64,000 nucleotides of DNA from Cloacibacterium sp046296655 (GCA_046296655.1 JBKBLE010000003.1:71171-135170); one strand, 5' to 3'; numbered from the stretch's first letter, positions 33,241 to 42,022 are shown. Made by a program: numbers and translations. Notes: generated by a model not told the origin, from the sequence alone.

Positions 33241-35160
33241 ATGGAAAATACATTAAATACAGGGTTTTCATTCGATTTACCAAAAGGAAATTCATCTATC
33301 ATAAAAGTGATTGGTGTAGGTGGTGGAGGTAACAATGCGTTGAAACACATGTACGAAAAAGGAATTCATGGAGTAGATTTTATCATTTGTAACACCGATG
33401 CACAAACACTAGATAATAACCCAATTTCTACAAAAGTTCAGTTAGGAGCTTCCATTACAGAAGGTTTAGGAGCTGGAGCAGACCCAGAAGTTGGAGAAAA
33501 ATCTGCATTAGAAAGTATTGATGAAATCAAAGCTGTTCTAGGTCATAATACCAAAATGGTTTTCATAACCGCAGGAATGGGTGGCGGAACTGGTACTGGT
33601 GCTGCTCCTGTTATTGCAAAAATTGCCAAAGAAATGGGAATTTTAACCATTGGTATAGTTACCGTTCCTTTTAGTTTTGAAGGAAAAAGAAGACTAGAAC
33701 AAGCCGAAAATGGTTTAGAAAAACTTCGCAATAATGTAGATTCCTTAATTGTTATTAATAACGATAAACTTCGTCAGCAATTTGGTAACCTAGGCTTCAA
33801 ATCTGGTTTTGCTAAGGCAGATGAAGTGTTAGCCAATGCTGCTAAAGGTATGGCAGAAGTGATTACTGGTTATTTCGATGTAAATATAGACTTCCGTGAT
33901 GCGCGCTCAGTTTTACAAAATTCAGGAACTGCACTCATGTCTACAGGAACCGCTTCTGGCGAAAACAAAGCTGAAGAAGCCGTGAAAAAAGCACTCGATT
34001 CTCCATTATTAAACGATAATAAAATTACAGGCGCTAAAAACGTTCTTCTCCTTATCAGAAGTGGAAACGAAGAAGTTACTATGGATGAAATCGGCTTAAT
34101 TAATGACCACATTCAGCGCGAAGCAGGAAACACTGCAGATATTATCTTCGGTGTAGGAACAGATGCAGAATTGGGAGATTCTATCAGCGTATTGGTTATT
34201 GCCACTGGTTTTGCAGCGGATGATCAAAAATACGCAGGTCCTACCGAAAAAATTAGATATACATTAGAAGACAGTCCTTCTACACCAAAAGTGAAGAGAG
34301 AATCTCCATTTGGCAGAACTTCTTCTGAAAAATCTCAAGAAAATCCAATGCAAAATTCATCAAAAAGCATGTTTTTCTTAGATGATTCTAATGATAACAA
34401 TACTCCAGACTTCCCTAGTAATTCTGTGAATCAATTTGCAGAAACACGAGCAGCTGTAATGGAAGAAAGAATAGAAGAACTTAGATTTTTTGAAGACGAA
34501 AGTTTAAGCATCGAAAGCAGTCATCAAACTTTTGAAGTAGAAGAACAAGAAAATAATGTTTTAGAATTATTTTCATTTGATGATGAAGATGTTTTAGAAT
34601 CTCAATCTTTCACTTTTGAAACAGAAGAAAAGAAAACGACTATCATTGAAGAAACTCAGTTTAATACTGGACAAGAAGTAGAAAATGTGAAACTTTCTGT
34701 GGAAGAAACCAAAGATGAAATTTCTTTCATTGTAGAGGAAAAAACGGTAGAAACGTATAGACCAAAAGCAGAAACGAAAACTTTAGTTGAAGAAAAACCA
34801 ATTGAGTTCACTTTCAAGATTGCAGAAGAAATAGAAGAAGTAAAAACCGTTTTTGAAAATCACACTGAAGAAAAAATCACTTTTACAGAAACTAAAATTG
34901 ATGAGGAATTTAAATTTATCGAAAAAAATACTGCTACAGAAAAAATTCAGGCAAGAAGAAATAAATTGAAAGAGTTTAACTCTCGTTATCATACGATAGA
35001 AAACGAAAATGAATTCGAAAACATTCCTGCTTTCAGAAGAAAAAACATCAATATTGGTCACGAAAATGCTTCTCAACAGCAGATTTCTAGTTTCCTTTCT
35101 GAAAACAACGGAAGAGTACAACTCAGAGAAAACAAGTTTTTAAACAAAGACGTAGATTAA
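33241..35160 (+). CDS. ftsZ: Cell division GTPase FtsZ with very long acidic linker
   Basis: 639 residues, against about 380-400 in most bacteria. The GTPase core (about 1-330) is intact: GVGGGGNNALKHM, the tubulin signature GGGTGTGAAP (about 116-125) and NTDAQTL. A linker of about 260 residues, rich in Glu/Thr/Lys, follows. The conserved C-terminal peptide appears as ENIPAFRRKN (IPAFRRK at 595-601, compare IPAFLRK in E. coli), but is followed by 38 more residues rather than ending the protein. It is last of the division genes, 51 bp after ftsA. Confidence 0.97.
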   Translation: MENTLNTGFSFDLPKGNSSIIKVIGVGGGGNNALKHMYEKGIHGVDFIICNTDAQTLDNNPISTKVQLGASITEGLGAGADPEVGEKSALESIDEIKAVLGHNTKMVFITAGMGGGTGTGAAPVIAKIAKEMGILTIGIVTVPFSFEGKRRLEQAENGLEKLRNNVDSLIVINNDKLRQQFGNLGFKSGFAKADEVLANAAKGMAEVITGYFDVNIDFRDARSVLQNSGTALMSTGTASGENKAEEAVKKALDSPLLNDNKITGAKNVLLLIRSGNEEVTMDEIGLINDHIQREAGNTADIIFGVGTDAELGDSISVLVIATGFAADDQKYAGPTEKIRYTLEDSPSTPKVKRESPFGRTSSEKSQENPMQNSSKSMFFLDDSNDNNTPDFPSNSVNQFAETRAAVMEERIEELRFFEDESLSIESSHQTFEVEEQENNVLELFSFDDEDVLESQSFTFETEEKKTTIIEETQFNTGQEVENVKLSVEETKDEISFIVEEKTVETYRPKAETKTLVEEKPIEFTFKIAEEIEEVKTVFENHTEEKITFTETKIDEEFKFIEKNTATEKIQARRNKLKEFNSRYHTIENENEFENIPAFRRKNINIGHENASQQQISSFLSENNGRVQLRENKFLNKDVD

Positions 35161-35182
35161 AATTTTTAAAATTTAAAAAAAA

Positions 35183-35629
35183 ATGAGTTTAGAACTTACC
35201 ATAAACGAAGCGATTAAAAACGCAATGAGAGAAAAAGACAAAGTTGCTCTTGACTCTCTAAGAGCCGTAAAATCTCAAATTCTCCTGCTCAAAACTGAAG
35301 CAAAAGGAGCTGATGTTTCTGCAGAACAAGAAATTGCTATTCTCCAAAGAATGATTAAGCAAAGAAAAGACTCTTACGAACAATTTGTTGCTCAAAATAG
35401 AAATGATTTGGCAGAGGTAGAATTGGCACAAATGAAAGTGATTGAACAATTTTTACCTGCTCAACTTTCTGCGGAAGAATTAGAAGCAGAAATTAAAAAA
35501 ATTATTACCGAAGTAGGCGCAGAATCTCTAAAAGACTTAGGAAAAGTTATGGGAACTGCTTCTAAAGCTTTAGCAGGAAAATCAGATGGAAAATCTATCT
35601 CTGAAATGGTGAAAAAACTATTATCATAA
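35183..35629 (+). CDS. YqeY/GatB-C-terminal-like protein
   Basis: 148 residues matching the YqeY family, which is homologous to the tRNA-binding tail domain of GatB. Seen: TINEAIKNAMREKDKVALDSLR at the start, QRMIKQRKDSYEQF and EQFLPAQLSAEEL in the middle, and the C-terminal LGKVMGTASKALAGKSDGKS. It is predicted cytosolic and all-helical. A role in tRNA-linked amidation or quality control is suggested for the family but not proven. It is 22 bp after ftsZ and probably cotranscribed; the operon ends at the next terminator. Confidence 0.9.
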   Translation: MSLELTINEAIKNAMREKDKVALDSLRAVKSQILLLKTEAKGADVSAEQEIAILQRMIKQRKDSYEQFVAQNRNDLAEVELAQMKVIEQFLPAQLSAEELEAEIKKIITEVGAESLKDLGKVMGTASKALAGKSDGKSISEMVKKLLS

Positions 35630-35654
35630 TTAAATTTTCATATTAACGATAAAG

Positions 35655-35682
35655 AGCCGATGAAAAATTCATCGGCTTTTTT
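35655..35682 (+). terminator. Intrinsic terminator at the end of the dcw operon
   Basis: AGCCGATGAA (35655-35664) pairs with TTCATCGGCT (35668-35677) around AAA, followed by T5. Confidence 0.9.
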
Positions 35683-35767
35683 CATTAAAAAGGAGTCATT
35701 TTGTCTTAATAGATTTTTGGCATATTTTTGATAATAGAATTAAATAGAATTTTCCAAATTTTAATTA

Positions 35768-35775
35768 TAAATTTG
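35768..35775 (+). promoter_or_regulatory. -7 box for the bacilliredoxin gene
   Basis: TAAATTTG, exact TAnnTTTG, 46 bases before the ATG at 35822. No clear -33 element was found. Confidence 0.55.
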
Positions 35776-35821
35776 CACTACAAAATCTTGAATTTTCTAA
35801 TCATTAAATAAAATATATATT

Positions 35822-36232
35822 ATGTATCCAGCAGATTTAGTAATGCCAATGAAGGCAGAACTCACAGATAAAGGTTTCCAAGACCTTACCTCAGCAGAAC
35901 AAGTAAATGATGCACTTAAAAAACCGGGAACTACCCTAGTTATGGTAAATTCGGTTTGTGGTTGCGCAGCAGGAGCAGCAAGACCAGGCGTTATTTATTC
36001 TTTAACTGGTGATAAAAAACCAGACCATTTAATTACTGTTTTTGCAGGTTTTGACACAGAAGCGGTAGCAGAAGCTAGAAAACACTTTGCTCCATTCCCT
36101 CCAAGTTCACCTTGTATTGCACTTTTCAAAGATGGAGAATTGGTTCACATGTTAGAAAGACACCACATCGAAGGAAATCCTGCAGGTGCTATTGCAGCAA
36201 ATTTACAAGCAGCTTACGAAGAATTTTGCTAA
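35822..36232 (+). CDS. BrxA/BrxB family bacilliredoxin (YphP/YqiW)
   Basis: 136 residues with the unusual CGC active site (Cys46-Gly-Cys48 in NSVCGCAAGAARPG), the hallmark of YphP/YqiW bacilliredoxins. These remove bacillithiol mixed disulfides from proteins or isomerise disulfides. Its presence hints that the organism uses bacillithiol or a similar small thiol, which cannot be checked here. It is monocistronic, with its own promoter box and terminator. Confidence 0.93.
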   Translation: MYPADLVMPMKAELTDKGFQDLTSAEQVNDALKKPGTTLVMVNSVCGCAAGAARPGVIYSLTGDKKPDHLITVFAGFDTEAVAEARKHFAPFPPSSPCIALFKDGELVHMLERHHIEGNPAGAIAANLQAAYEEFC

Positions 36233-36256
36233 AATTTTCTCTAAAACAATCCTCAG

Positions 36257-36285
36257 TCCGTTCTAAATTTTTAGAGCGGATTTTT
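36257..36285 (+). terminator. Intrinsic terminator of the bacilliredoxin gene
   Basis: TCCGTTCTAAA pairs with TTTAGAGCGGA (one G-T pair), followed by five T. Confidence 0.85.
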
Positions 36286-36321
36286 GTTGCAGTCAGATTA
36301 CTAAATTCTCAAAAATTTTAT

Positions 36322-36329
36322 TAAATTTG
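36322..36329 (+). promoter_or_regulatory. -7 box for the GH3-like gene, leaderless geometry
   Basis: TAAATTTG with exactly four bases to the ATG at 36334, so a leaderless mRNA is predicted. If not, the ATG at 36358 would be the start. Confidence 0.55.
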
Positions 36330-36333
36330 AGCA

Positions 36334-37851
36334 ATGGCAACAAAAGCTCTCTTCAATATGGCTGTAAATTGGTTTATTCGACAAAGAATAGACCAAATTC
36401 AGAATTTCATGAAACATCCTATTGAAACTCAAAACGGAGTTTTATTTTCTCAACTTTTTCATGCAGAAAAAACTGAATACGGCAAAAAATTCGGTTTCAA
36501 AGACATTTCTTCTTACCGAGATTTTCAGCAACAAGTTCCTATCGTAAACTATGAAGAATTCGAGCCTTACATAGAAAAAGCAAGACAAGGTCAAAAAGAT
36601 ATTTCTTGGCCAGGTGTTATTCGCCAATTTGCGAAATCTTCTGGAACGACCAATGCCAAAAGCAAATTCATCCCTATTTCAGACGAAAGTTTAGAAGATT
36701 GCCATTACAAAGCAGGAAAGGATTTAATTTCCATTTATGCAAACAATCACCCTGATAATCAATTATTTCTCAATAAAAATTTAAGATTAGGCGGAAGCGC
36801 AGAATTGTACGAAAGTTTCAATACTAAGTTCGGTGACTTGTCTGCTATTTTGATAGAAAATCTTCCTTTTTGGGTAGAAATTACTACGGTTCCCAGCAAA
36901 AAAACTTCCCTAATGTCAGAATGGGAAACCAAATTGAAAGCCATCGTTTCAGAAGTTAAAAATCAAGATGTAGGAAGTTTAACTGGCGTTCCAAGTTGGA
37001 TGATGGTTTTGCTTCAAAGAATTTTAACCGAAACAGGAAAAGATAATATTTCTGAAATTTTTCCAAATTTAGAAGCATTTTTCCACGGTGGAATTAGTTT
37101 TAAACCTTACAGAGAACTGTATAAAAAAATCATCGGCAAAGACATCAATTACTACGAAATTTACAACGCTTCTGAAGGTTTCTTCGGGATTCAAGACAGA
37201 AGTGATAGTGACGAAATGCTTCTGATGCTAGATTACGGAATTTTCTTCGAATTTATTCCGATGGATAAATTTGACCGCAATAATCTTCAAGCGATTCCTT
37301 TGGAAGAAGTAGAACTCGGCAAAAATTATGCTGTAGTTATTTCTACCAATGGTGGACTTTGGCGTTATTTAATAGGTGATACCGTAAAATTTACATCTCT
37401 TTCTCCGCATAGAATTCAGATTTCTGGCAGAACCAAACATTACATCAATGCTTTTGGCGAAGAATTAATGATAGATAATGTAGAAACCGCGCTAAAAAAA
37501 GCATGTGATGCAACACAAGCTCACGTTTTAGAATATACAGGAGCACCTGTTTTTATGAGCGAAGGAAAATCTGGAGCGCATGAATGGTTGATTGAATTTG
37601 CCAAACATCCGAATAATTTCGAGGCGTTTTCTAAAATTTTTGATGATACTTTGAAATCTATCAATTCTGATTACGAAGCGAAACGTTACCTCAACATGAC
37701 GCTGAATCCACCAATTATACATACCGCAAAACCTCAACTTTTCTACAAATGGATGGAATCTAGAGGAAAACTGGGCGGACAAAACAAAGTGCCACGATTG
37801 AGCAACGACAGAGAATACATTGATCCACTTTTGGAGTTGAATAAAAAATAA
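36334..37851 (+). CDS. GH3 family acyl-adenylating enzyme
   Basis: 505 residues of the GH3 branch of the ANL superfamily (plant members conjugate amino acids to auxin or jasmonate). The adenylation loop SSGTTNAKSKFIPIS lies near residue 105, with FFHGGISFKPYRE (about 249) and YNASEGFFGIQD (about 276), then GGLWRYLIGDTVKF (about 341). Bacterial GH3 proteins are of unknown substrate. It may start at 36334 or, with a normal leader, at the in-frame ATG 36358. It is a single gene. Confidence 0.9.
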   Translation: MATKALFNMAVNWFIRQRIDQIQNFMKHPIETQNGVLFSQLFHAEKTEYGKKFGFKDISSYRDFQQQVPIVNYEEFEPYIEKARQGQKDISWPGVIRQFAKSSGTTNAKSKFIPISDESLEDCHYKAGKDLISIYANNHPDNQLFLNKNLRLGGSAELYESFNTKFGDLSAILIENLPFWVEITTVPSKKTSLMSEWETKLKAIVSEVKNQDVGSLTGVPSWMMVLLQRILTETGKDNISEIFPNLEAFFHGGISFKPYRELYKKIIGKDINYYEIYNASEGFFGIQDRSDSDEMLLMLDYGIFFEFIPMDKFDRNNLQAIPLEEVELGKNYAVVISTNGGLWRYLIGDTVKFTSLSPHRIQISGRTKHYINAFGEELMIDNVETALKKACDATQAHVLEYTGAPVFMSEGKSGAHEWLIEFAKHPNNFEAFSKIFDDTLKSINSDYEAKRYLNMTLNPPIIHTAKPQLFYKWMESRGKLGGQNKVPRLSNDREYIDPLLELNKK

Positions 37852-38029
37852 AAATATAACTATGTAAATATCAGAATTTAGTTCTGGTTAGTTCTTAACA
37901 CAAACTTTAATTTTTGTTTTTATTGCCTTTTTAATATTTATTGCTTTCAAAATTTATAAAAAATATAATCAATAATTTTTGGAAAGGAATAATTTTTGTT
38001 ATTACTTTGTAATTACAAAAAAATCAATT
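37852..38029 (+). promoter_or_regulatory. mazEF promoter region with palindromic operator candidate
   Basis: A TTG at 37979-37981 (-33), 20-base spacer, then TTACTTTG (38002-38009; one base off TAnnTTTG). A perfect 14-bp palindrome TTTGTAATTACAAA (38006-38019) overlaps the -7 box and the expected transcription start, as for an autoregulated toxin-antitoxin operon. The left part (37852-37975) is AT-rich with nothing recognisable. Confidence 0.55.
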
Positions 38030-38275
38030 ATGGAACTCTCAATCATCAATATAGGAAATTCTAAAGGAATAAGACTTTCTAAAACTATTCTAGAGAAATA
38101 TAAAATTCAAGATAAAATAGAATTAATTTTAGAAAAAGATTTCATTGTTTTAAAACCTAAAGCAGAACCTAGGAAAAATTGGGAAAAAGCCTTCCAAGAA
38201 ATGCACAAAAATGGAGATGACCAATTGCTTATTGATGATGTTTTTGACGATGAAAATTTTGAAGAATGGAACTAA
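38030..38275 (+). CDS. mazE: MazE-type antitoxin (AbrB/SpoVT fold)
   Basis: About 81 residues from the ATG at 38030; the longer frame from 37979 begins upstream of the promoter box. The N-terminal swapped-hairpin DNA-binding domain reads IINIGNSKGIRLSKTILEKY, followed by IQDKIELILEKDFIVLKPK. An acidic C-terminal tail (DDQLLIDDVFDDENFEEW) would wrap and inhibit the toxin. Its last 10 bases overlap mazF. It probably represses its own promoter through the palindrome at 38006-38019. Confidence 0.9.
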   Translation: MELSIINIGNSKGIRLSKTILEKYKIQDKIELILEKDFIVLKPKAEPRKNWEKAFQEMHKNGDDQLLIDDVFDDENFEEWN

Positions 38276-38589
38276 ATCAATACGAAATTGTTTTGGTAAA
38301 TCTTGACCCAACTATAGGAAGTGAGATAAAGAAAACCAGACCTTGCCTTATCATTTCACCCAACGAAATGAATAAATTTCTCCAAACCATTATCATTGCT
38401 CCCATCACAAATACATCAAAACCTTATCCTACGAGAATTGAAATAAAAGGAAAAGAAACAAAAGGTTGGGTAGTTATAGATCAAATAAGAACGATTGATA
38501 GGCGAAGAATTACTAAAATTTTTGGTAAAATTTCTGAAAATGAAATTTTAAAAATAAAGGAGGTTCTAAAAGAAACTTTCGTAGATTAA
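38266..38589 (+). CDS. mazF: MazF/PemK-type toxin, mRNA interferase
   Basis: 107 residues, about the usual length. Family motifs: YEIVLVNLDPTIGSEIKKTR at the start (conserved G-x-E-x-x-K-x-R-P), PCLIISPNEMN, IIIAPITNT and GWVVIDQIRTIDRRRI. MazF cuts single-stranded RNA at short sequence-specific sites when MazE is degraded. Start ATG at 38266 overlaps the mazE stop, giving translational coupling. The toxin looks intact. Confidence 0.93.
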   Translation: MELNQYEIVLVNLDPTIGSEIKKTRPCLIISPNEMNKFLQTIIIAPITNTSKPYPTRIEIKGKETKGWVVIDQIRTIDRRRITKIFGKISENEILKIKEVLKETFVD

Positions 38590-38622
38590 AACCGTTCAAA
38601 ACAATTGAGCGGTTAATTTTTT
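38590..38622 (+). terminator. Intrinsic terminator of mazEF
   Basis: AACCGTTCAA pairs with TTGAGCGGTT (one G-T pair) around AACAA, followed by AATTTTTT. Confidence 0.82.
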
Positions 38623-38670
38623 CTATGCTTTTCTTAACATAAATCAATGACAAAACCGCTCATCATCACT

Positions 38671-38678
38671 TATCTTTG
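38671..38678 (+). promoter_or_regulatory. -7 box for the nitroreductase gene
   Basis: TATCTTTG, exact TAnnTTTG, 16 bases before the ATG at 38695. Confidence 0.6.
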
Positions 38679-38694
38679 TAAAAATTTTTTATAA

Positions 38695-39327
38695 ATGGAA
38701 TTATTAGATAAATTAAAGTGGAGATACGCTACAAAAGCGATGAACGGAGAAAAAGTAAGTGATGAAAAATTAGAAAGAATTTTAGAAGCAGCACGTCTTG
38801 CTCCTACTTCTAGCGGTTTACAGCCTTTCGAAATTTTCGTGGTGTCTAATCAAGAGGTTAAAAATCAATTGAAAGAAGCAGCAAATAATCAACCGCAAGT
38901 TGCAGATGCTTCTCATGTTTTGGTTTTCGCAGCTTGGGATACTTACACTGCAGAAAGAATCAACTATATGTTTAATTTAACGAACGAAGTCAGAGGTTTT
39001 ACTACTGATGGTTGGGAAAACTACAGACAATTTTTATTGAACACTTACGTTCCTAAATCTGCTGAAGAAAACTTCGTACACACTGCAAAACAAGCATACA
39101 TTGCATTCGGTGCTGCAATTATTGCAGCTGCCTTCGAAGGTGTAGACGCTACTCCAATGGAAGGTTTCAGCCCAGAAAAAGTAGACGAAATTTTGGGTTT
39201 AAGAGAAAAAGGATTAAGAAGTGTTTTACTTTTACCTCTTGGTTATAGAGATTCTGAAAAAGACTGGTTAGAAAAACTTGAAAAAGTAAGAAAACCAAAA
39301 GATAAATTTATCACAGAAGTGAAATAA
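38695..39327 (+). CDS. NAD(P)H-dependent oxidoreductase, nitroreductase family (NfsB-like)
   Basis: 210 residues. The N-terminal FMN-binding pattern KWRYATKAMNGEKVSDEKLE is followed by ILEAARLAPTSSGLQPFEIF and the C-terminal GLREKGLRSVLLLPLGYRD. It resembles NfsB/dihydropteridine reductase-type flavoproteins that reduce nitroaromatics or quinones with NAD(P)H. The physiological substrate is not evident. It is monocistronic, with promoter box and terminator. Confidence 0.88.
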   Translation: MELLDKLKWRYATKAMNGEKVSDEKLERILEAARLAPTSSGLQPFEIFVVSNQEVKNQLKEAANNQPQVADASHVLVFAAWDTYTAERINYMFNLTNEVRGFTTDGWENYRQFLLNTYVPKSAEENFVHTAKQAYIAFGAAIIAAAFEGVDATPMEGFSPEKVDEILGLREKGLRSVLLLPLGYRDSEKDWLEKLEKVRKPKDKFITEVK

Positions 39328-39331
39328 TACA

Positions 39332-39359
39332 AAAATCCTCAGAAAATTCTGAGGATTTT
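39332..39359. terminator. Terminator between the nitroreductase gene and hemE
   Basis: AAAATCCTCAG pairs with CTGAGGATTTT around AAAATT. It sits between convergent genes and can work both ways. Confidence 0.85.
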
Positions 39360-39380
39360 GTGTTTATATTAAGAGGGTTT

Positions 39381-40406
39381 TTACCCCTTCCATTCTACCA
39401 CCTCTTTAATAAAAGCTTCGGCGTTTTCTAAAGGAATGTTTGGCAAAATTCCGTGACCTAGATTAGCAATGTATTTGTCTTTACCAAATCTATCAATCAT
39501 TTCATGAACCATTTTTCTAATCACTTCAGGCGAAGAATGTAATCTTGCAGGATCAAAATTCCCTTGAAGGGTTATAGAATTATTGGTAAATTTTCTTGCC
39601 AATTCTGGAGTAATCGTCCAATCTACACCCAAAGCAGAAACTTTAGATTTTGTCATTTCTTCTAAAGCATACCAACAACCTTTCGCAAAAACTACAACGT
39701 GAGTTTCTGGAGCTAAAGCTTCTACAATTTGGTTAATGTATTTCCAAGAAAATTCTTGATAATCTTCTGGAGAAAGCATTCCTCCCCAAGAATCAAAAAT
39801 TTGCACCGCAGAAACTCCGCTTTGTACTTTTCTCTTTAAATAAGCGATGGTTACGTCTGTAATTTTTTGTAAAAGAAGATGCGCTGCTTCTGGTTGAGTA
39901 AAGCAAAATGACTTCGCAATGTCAAAAGATTTAGAACCTTTTCCTTCAACACAATAACAAAGAAGTGTCCAAGGTGAACCCGCAAAACCAATCAAAGGAA
40001 TTTCGTTTTCTAATTTCTGTAAAGTGATGTCTATCGCATCATAAACATATTTCAGATTTTCTTCCGCTCCTTCTAATTGCAGATTTTGTACTTGTTCTAA
40101 GCTTCTGATAGGTGTATCTAGCCATGGTCCAACTGATTCTTTCATTTTGAAATCAATTCCCATCGCTTGTGGAACTACCAAAATATCAGAAAATAAAATC
40201 GCTGCATCTAGCGGAAATCTTCTAATCGGTTGAACAGTAATTTCTGCTGCCAATTCTGGAGTTTGACAACGCGTGAAGAAATCATATTGGTCACGAAGTG
40301 CGATGAATTCTGGCAAATATCTTCCTGCTTGTCTCATCATCCAAACCGGCGGTCTTTCTACAGTTTCGCCTCGTAATGCTCTTAAATATAGGTCGTTTTT
40401 TATCAT
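39381..40406 (-). CDS. hemE: Uroporphyrinogen decarboxylase HemE
   Basis: About 341 residues from the ATG at 40406 (the longer frame opens with TTG at 40421). RPPVWMMRQAGRYLPEF near residue 17 holds the catalytic arginines; DAAILFSDILVVPQAMGIDF carries the active-site Asp; the C-terminal GNFDPARL and NLGHGI are typical. It decarboxylates uroporphyrinogen III to coproporphyrinogen III. It is the last gene of the leftward hemA-C-D-E operon. Confidence 0.97.
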   Translation of the reverse strand: MIKNDLYLRALRGETVERPPVWMMRQAGRYLPEFIALRDQYDFFTRCQTPELAAEITVQPIRRFPLDAAILFSDILVVPQAMGIDFKMKESVGPWLDTPIRSLEQVQNLQLEGAEENLKYVYDAIDITLQKLENEIPLIGFAGSPWTLLCYCVEGKGSKSFDIAKSFCFTQPEAAHLLLQKITDVTIAYLKRKVQSGVSAVQIFDSWGGMLSPEDYQEFSWKYINQIVEALAPETHVVVFAKGCWYALEEMTKSKVSALGVDWTITPELARKFTNNSITLQGNFDPARLHSSPEVIRKMVHEMIDRFGKDKYIANLGHGILPNIPLENAEAFIKEVVEWKG

Positions 40407-40428
40407 TTTTCTTGTTTGCAATCGGCTT

Positions 40429-41106
40429 TTAAGAATGAGCGTTTTGCTTAATAATGGTTAACAAATCTTCTAAATTGCTTTCTTTACTGGTAAAAATTTT
40501 ATTTTGTGTAAATTTTCTCAGCTCCTTTTCTGTGGTTTGTCCGATAGAAAAGATTTTCAAATTTTCTAAGGAATTAAACTTCGCAAAACTACGAACTCCA
40601 CTTGGACTAAAAAAAACTACAGCCTCATATTTTTCATAAATTTTTGGGTAGAGAATTTTAGTATTGTAAAGCACTACTTTTTTGTAAGAAATATTCTGAA
40701 GGGGTAATGCTTTATCTAAAATATCAAGTGCTAAATTTCCACAGAAGTGAATAAAATTTTCTTTTTGGCTATGCTTGAGAATAAATTCAGACAAATCATT
40801 GAGATGTTTCTTCACTTTAAAGGTTCCAAAACCGTTATTTCTCAATTCTTTTTTGGTTTTAAGACCTACTGCGTAGATTTTATTATAATGGGCTTCTTGA
40901 AAATTTTCATTCGGTTGAAAACCATTTTCAAAGAAAGATTTTACAGCGTTTACGCTCGTGAAAATAAGCGAAGAATTCTTAAGCGGAAAAGGTTTAGTCT
41001 TAATTTTTTCAATCGCTATAAAATCCTTAAAATCACAAGAAAAACCGGTTTCTAATTTCTCTGAAACCTCATGTTCGATTCCTGTTTTCGTGAAAAGGAT
41101 TTTCAT
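40429..41106 (-). CDS. hemD: Uroporphyrinogen-III synthase HemD
   Basis: 225 residues. HemD is poorly conserved; here the two-lobed pattern is seen (SLIFTSVNAVKSFFENGF in lobe one, AVVFFSPSGVRSFAKFNSLE and FSIGQTTEKELRKF in lobe two). It cyclises hydroxymethylbilane with D-ring inversion. Position between hemC (7 bp away) and hemE confirms the call. Confidence 0.9.
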   Translation of the reverse strand: MKILFTKTGIEHEVSEKLETGFSCDFKDFIAIEKIKTKPFPLKNSSLIFTSVNAVKSFFENGFQPNENFQEAHYNKIYAVGLKTKKELRNNGFGTFKVKKHLNDLSEFILKHSQKENFIHFCGNLALDILDKALPLQNISYKKVVLYNTKILYPKIYEKYEAVVFFSPSGVRSFAKFNSLENLKIFSIGQTTEKELRKFTQNKIFTSKESNLEDLLTIIKQNAHS

Positions 41107-41113
41107 GATTACT

Positions 41114-42022
41114 CTATTCCTTTATTTGTTTCTTAATCTCCTCCATTATTTCTTTTCCTCCGTTTTCAAGCACAAATTCTGCAAATTTTTTGCCGTAATT
41201 TTCAGATTCATCATATTCAAATTCTTCAACTACACTTATCGTTTTACTTCCGTCCAAAGAATTTAATCTTCCCGAAAATTTGATTTTATTTTCTTCAAAA
41301 ACAGCTATTGCTCCAATTGGCGCAGTACAGCCGCCTTCTAAAGTTCTGAGGAAATTACGTTCTATTTCAACGCAAATTTGAGTGGTTTTATGATTGATTT
41401 TTTTCAAAATTGCTTTGGTTTTTTCATCATCTACTCTACTGGAAATCGCTACAACTCCCTGACTAGGAGCAGAAATCATAAAATCTAACGTTTCATACTC
41501 CAACTCCATTTCCATTCTTTTAATACCCGCCAAAGAAAAAAGTGTAGCATCAAAATCTCCTTCTTCTAATTTCTTTAAACGCGTCTGAACATTTCCTCGG
41601 ATATCTGAAAACTGAGTGTTCGGGAATTTTTCTGACCAAAATGCTCTTCTTCTCAAACTGCTGGTTGCAATTTTAAGTTCTGCTAAATCTTTATTTTTAG
41701 AAGAAGATTTTCTCACCAAAGCATCTTGCGGAAAATCTCTTTCTAGAACGGCAGAAACTTCTATATTTTGAGGTAAAATAGTAGGAACATCTTTCAGAGA
41801 ATGTACTGCAATATCTATTTCATTATTGAGTAAAGCGATATCTAAATCTTTGGTAAAAACGCCCGTAATTCCTAGAGAATAAAGCGGTTGATTAAGATTT
41901 TTATCACCAGAAGAAAGCACAGGAACCAGCACTGTTTCGTAGCCTAAATTTTGTAATTTTTGTTCTACTTCTTTTGCTTGCCACATTGCAAGAGGCGAAT
42001 TTCTGGTACCTATTCTAATCAT
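41114..42022 (-). CDS. hemC: Hydroxymethylbilane synthase (porphobilinogen deaminase) HemC
   Basis: 302 residues. RIGTRNSPLAMWQAKEVE at the start, HSLKDVPT (about 93), the catalytic-Asp/DPM-cofactor region and the cofactor-binding Cys in LEGGCTAPIGA (about 239). It condenses four porphobilinogens. It is cotranscribed with hemD; 55 bp separate it from hemA. Confidence 0.97.
   Translation of the reverse strand: MIRIGTRNSPLAMWQAKEVEQKLQNLGYETVLVPVLSSGDKNLNQPLYSLGITGVFTKDLDIALLNNEIDIAVHSLKDVPTILPQNIEVSAVLERDFPQDALVRKSSSKNKDLAELKIATSSLRRRAFWSEKFPNTQFSDIRGNVQTRLKKLEEGDFDATLFSLAGIKRMEMELEYETLDFMISAPSQGVVAISSRVDDEKTKAILKKINHKTTQICVEIERNFLRTLEGGCTAPIGAIAVFEENKIKFSGRLNSLDGSKTISVVEEFEYDESENYGKKFAEFVLENGGKEIMEEIKKQIKE

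Noticed and set aside
37979..38029. Seventeen-residue N-terminal extension of MazE
   Set aside because: It would begin at or before the predicted promoter and transcription start; the ATG at 38030 gives a normal MazE start.
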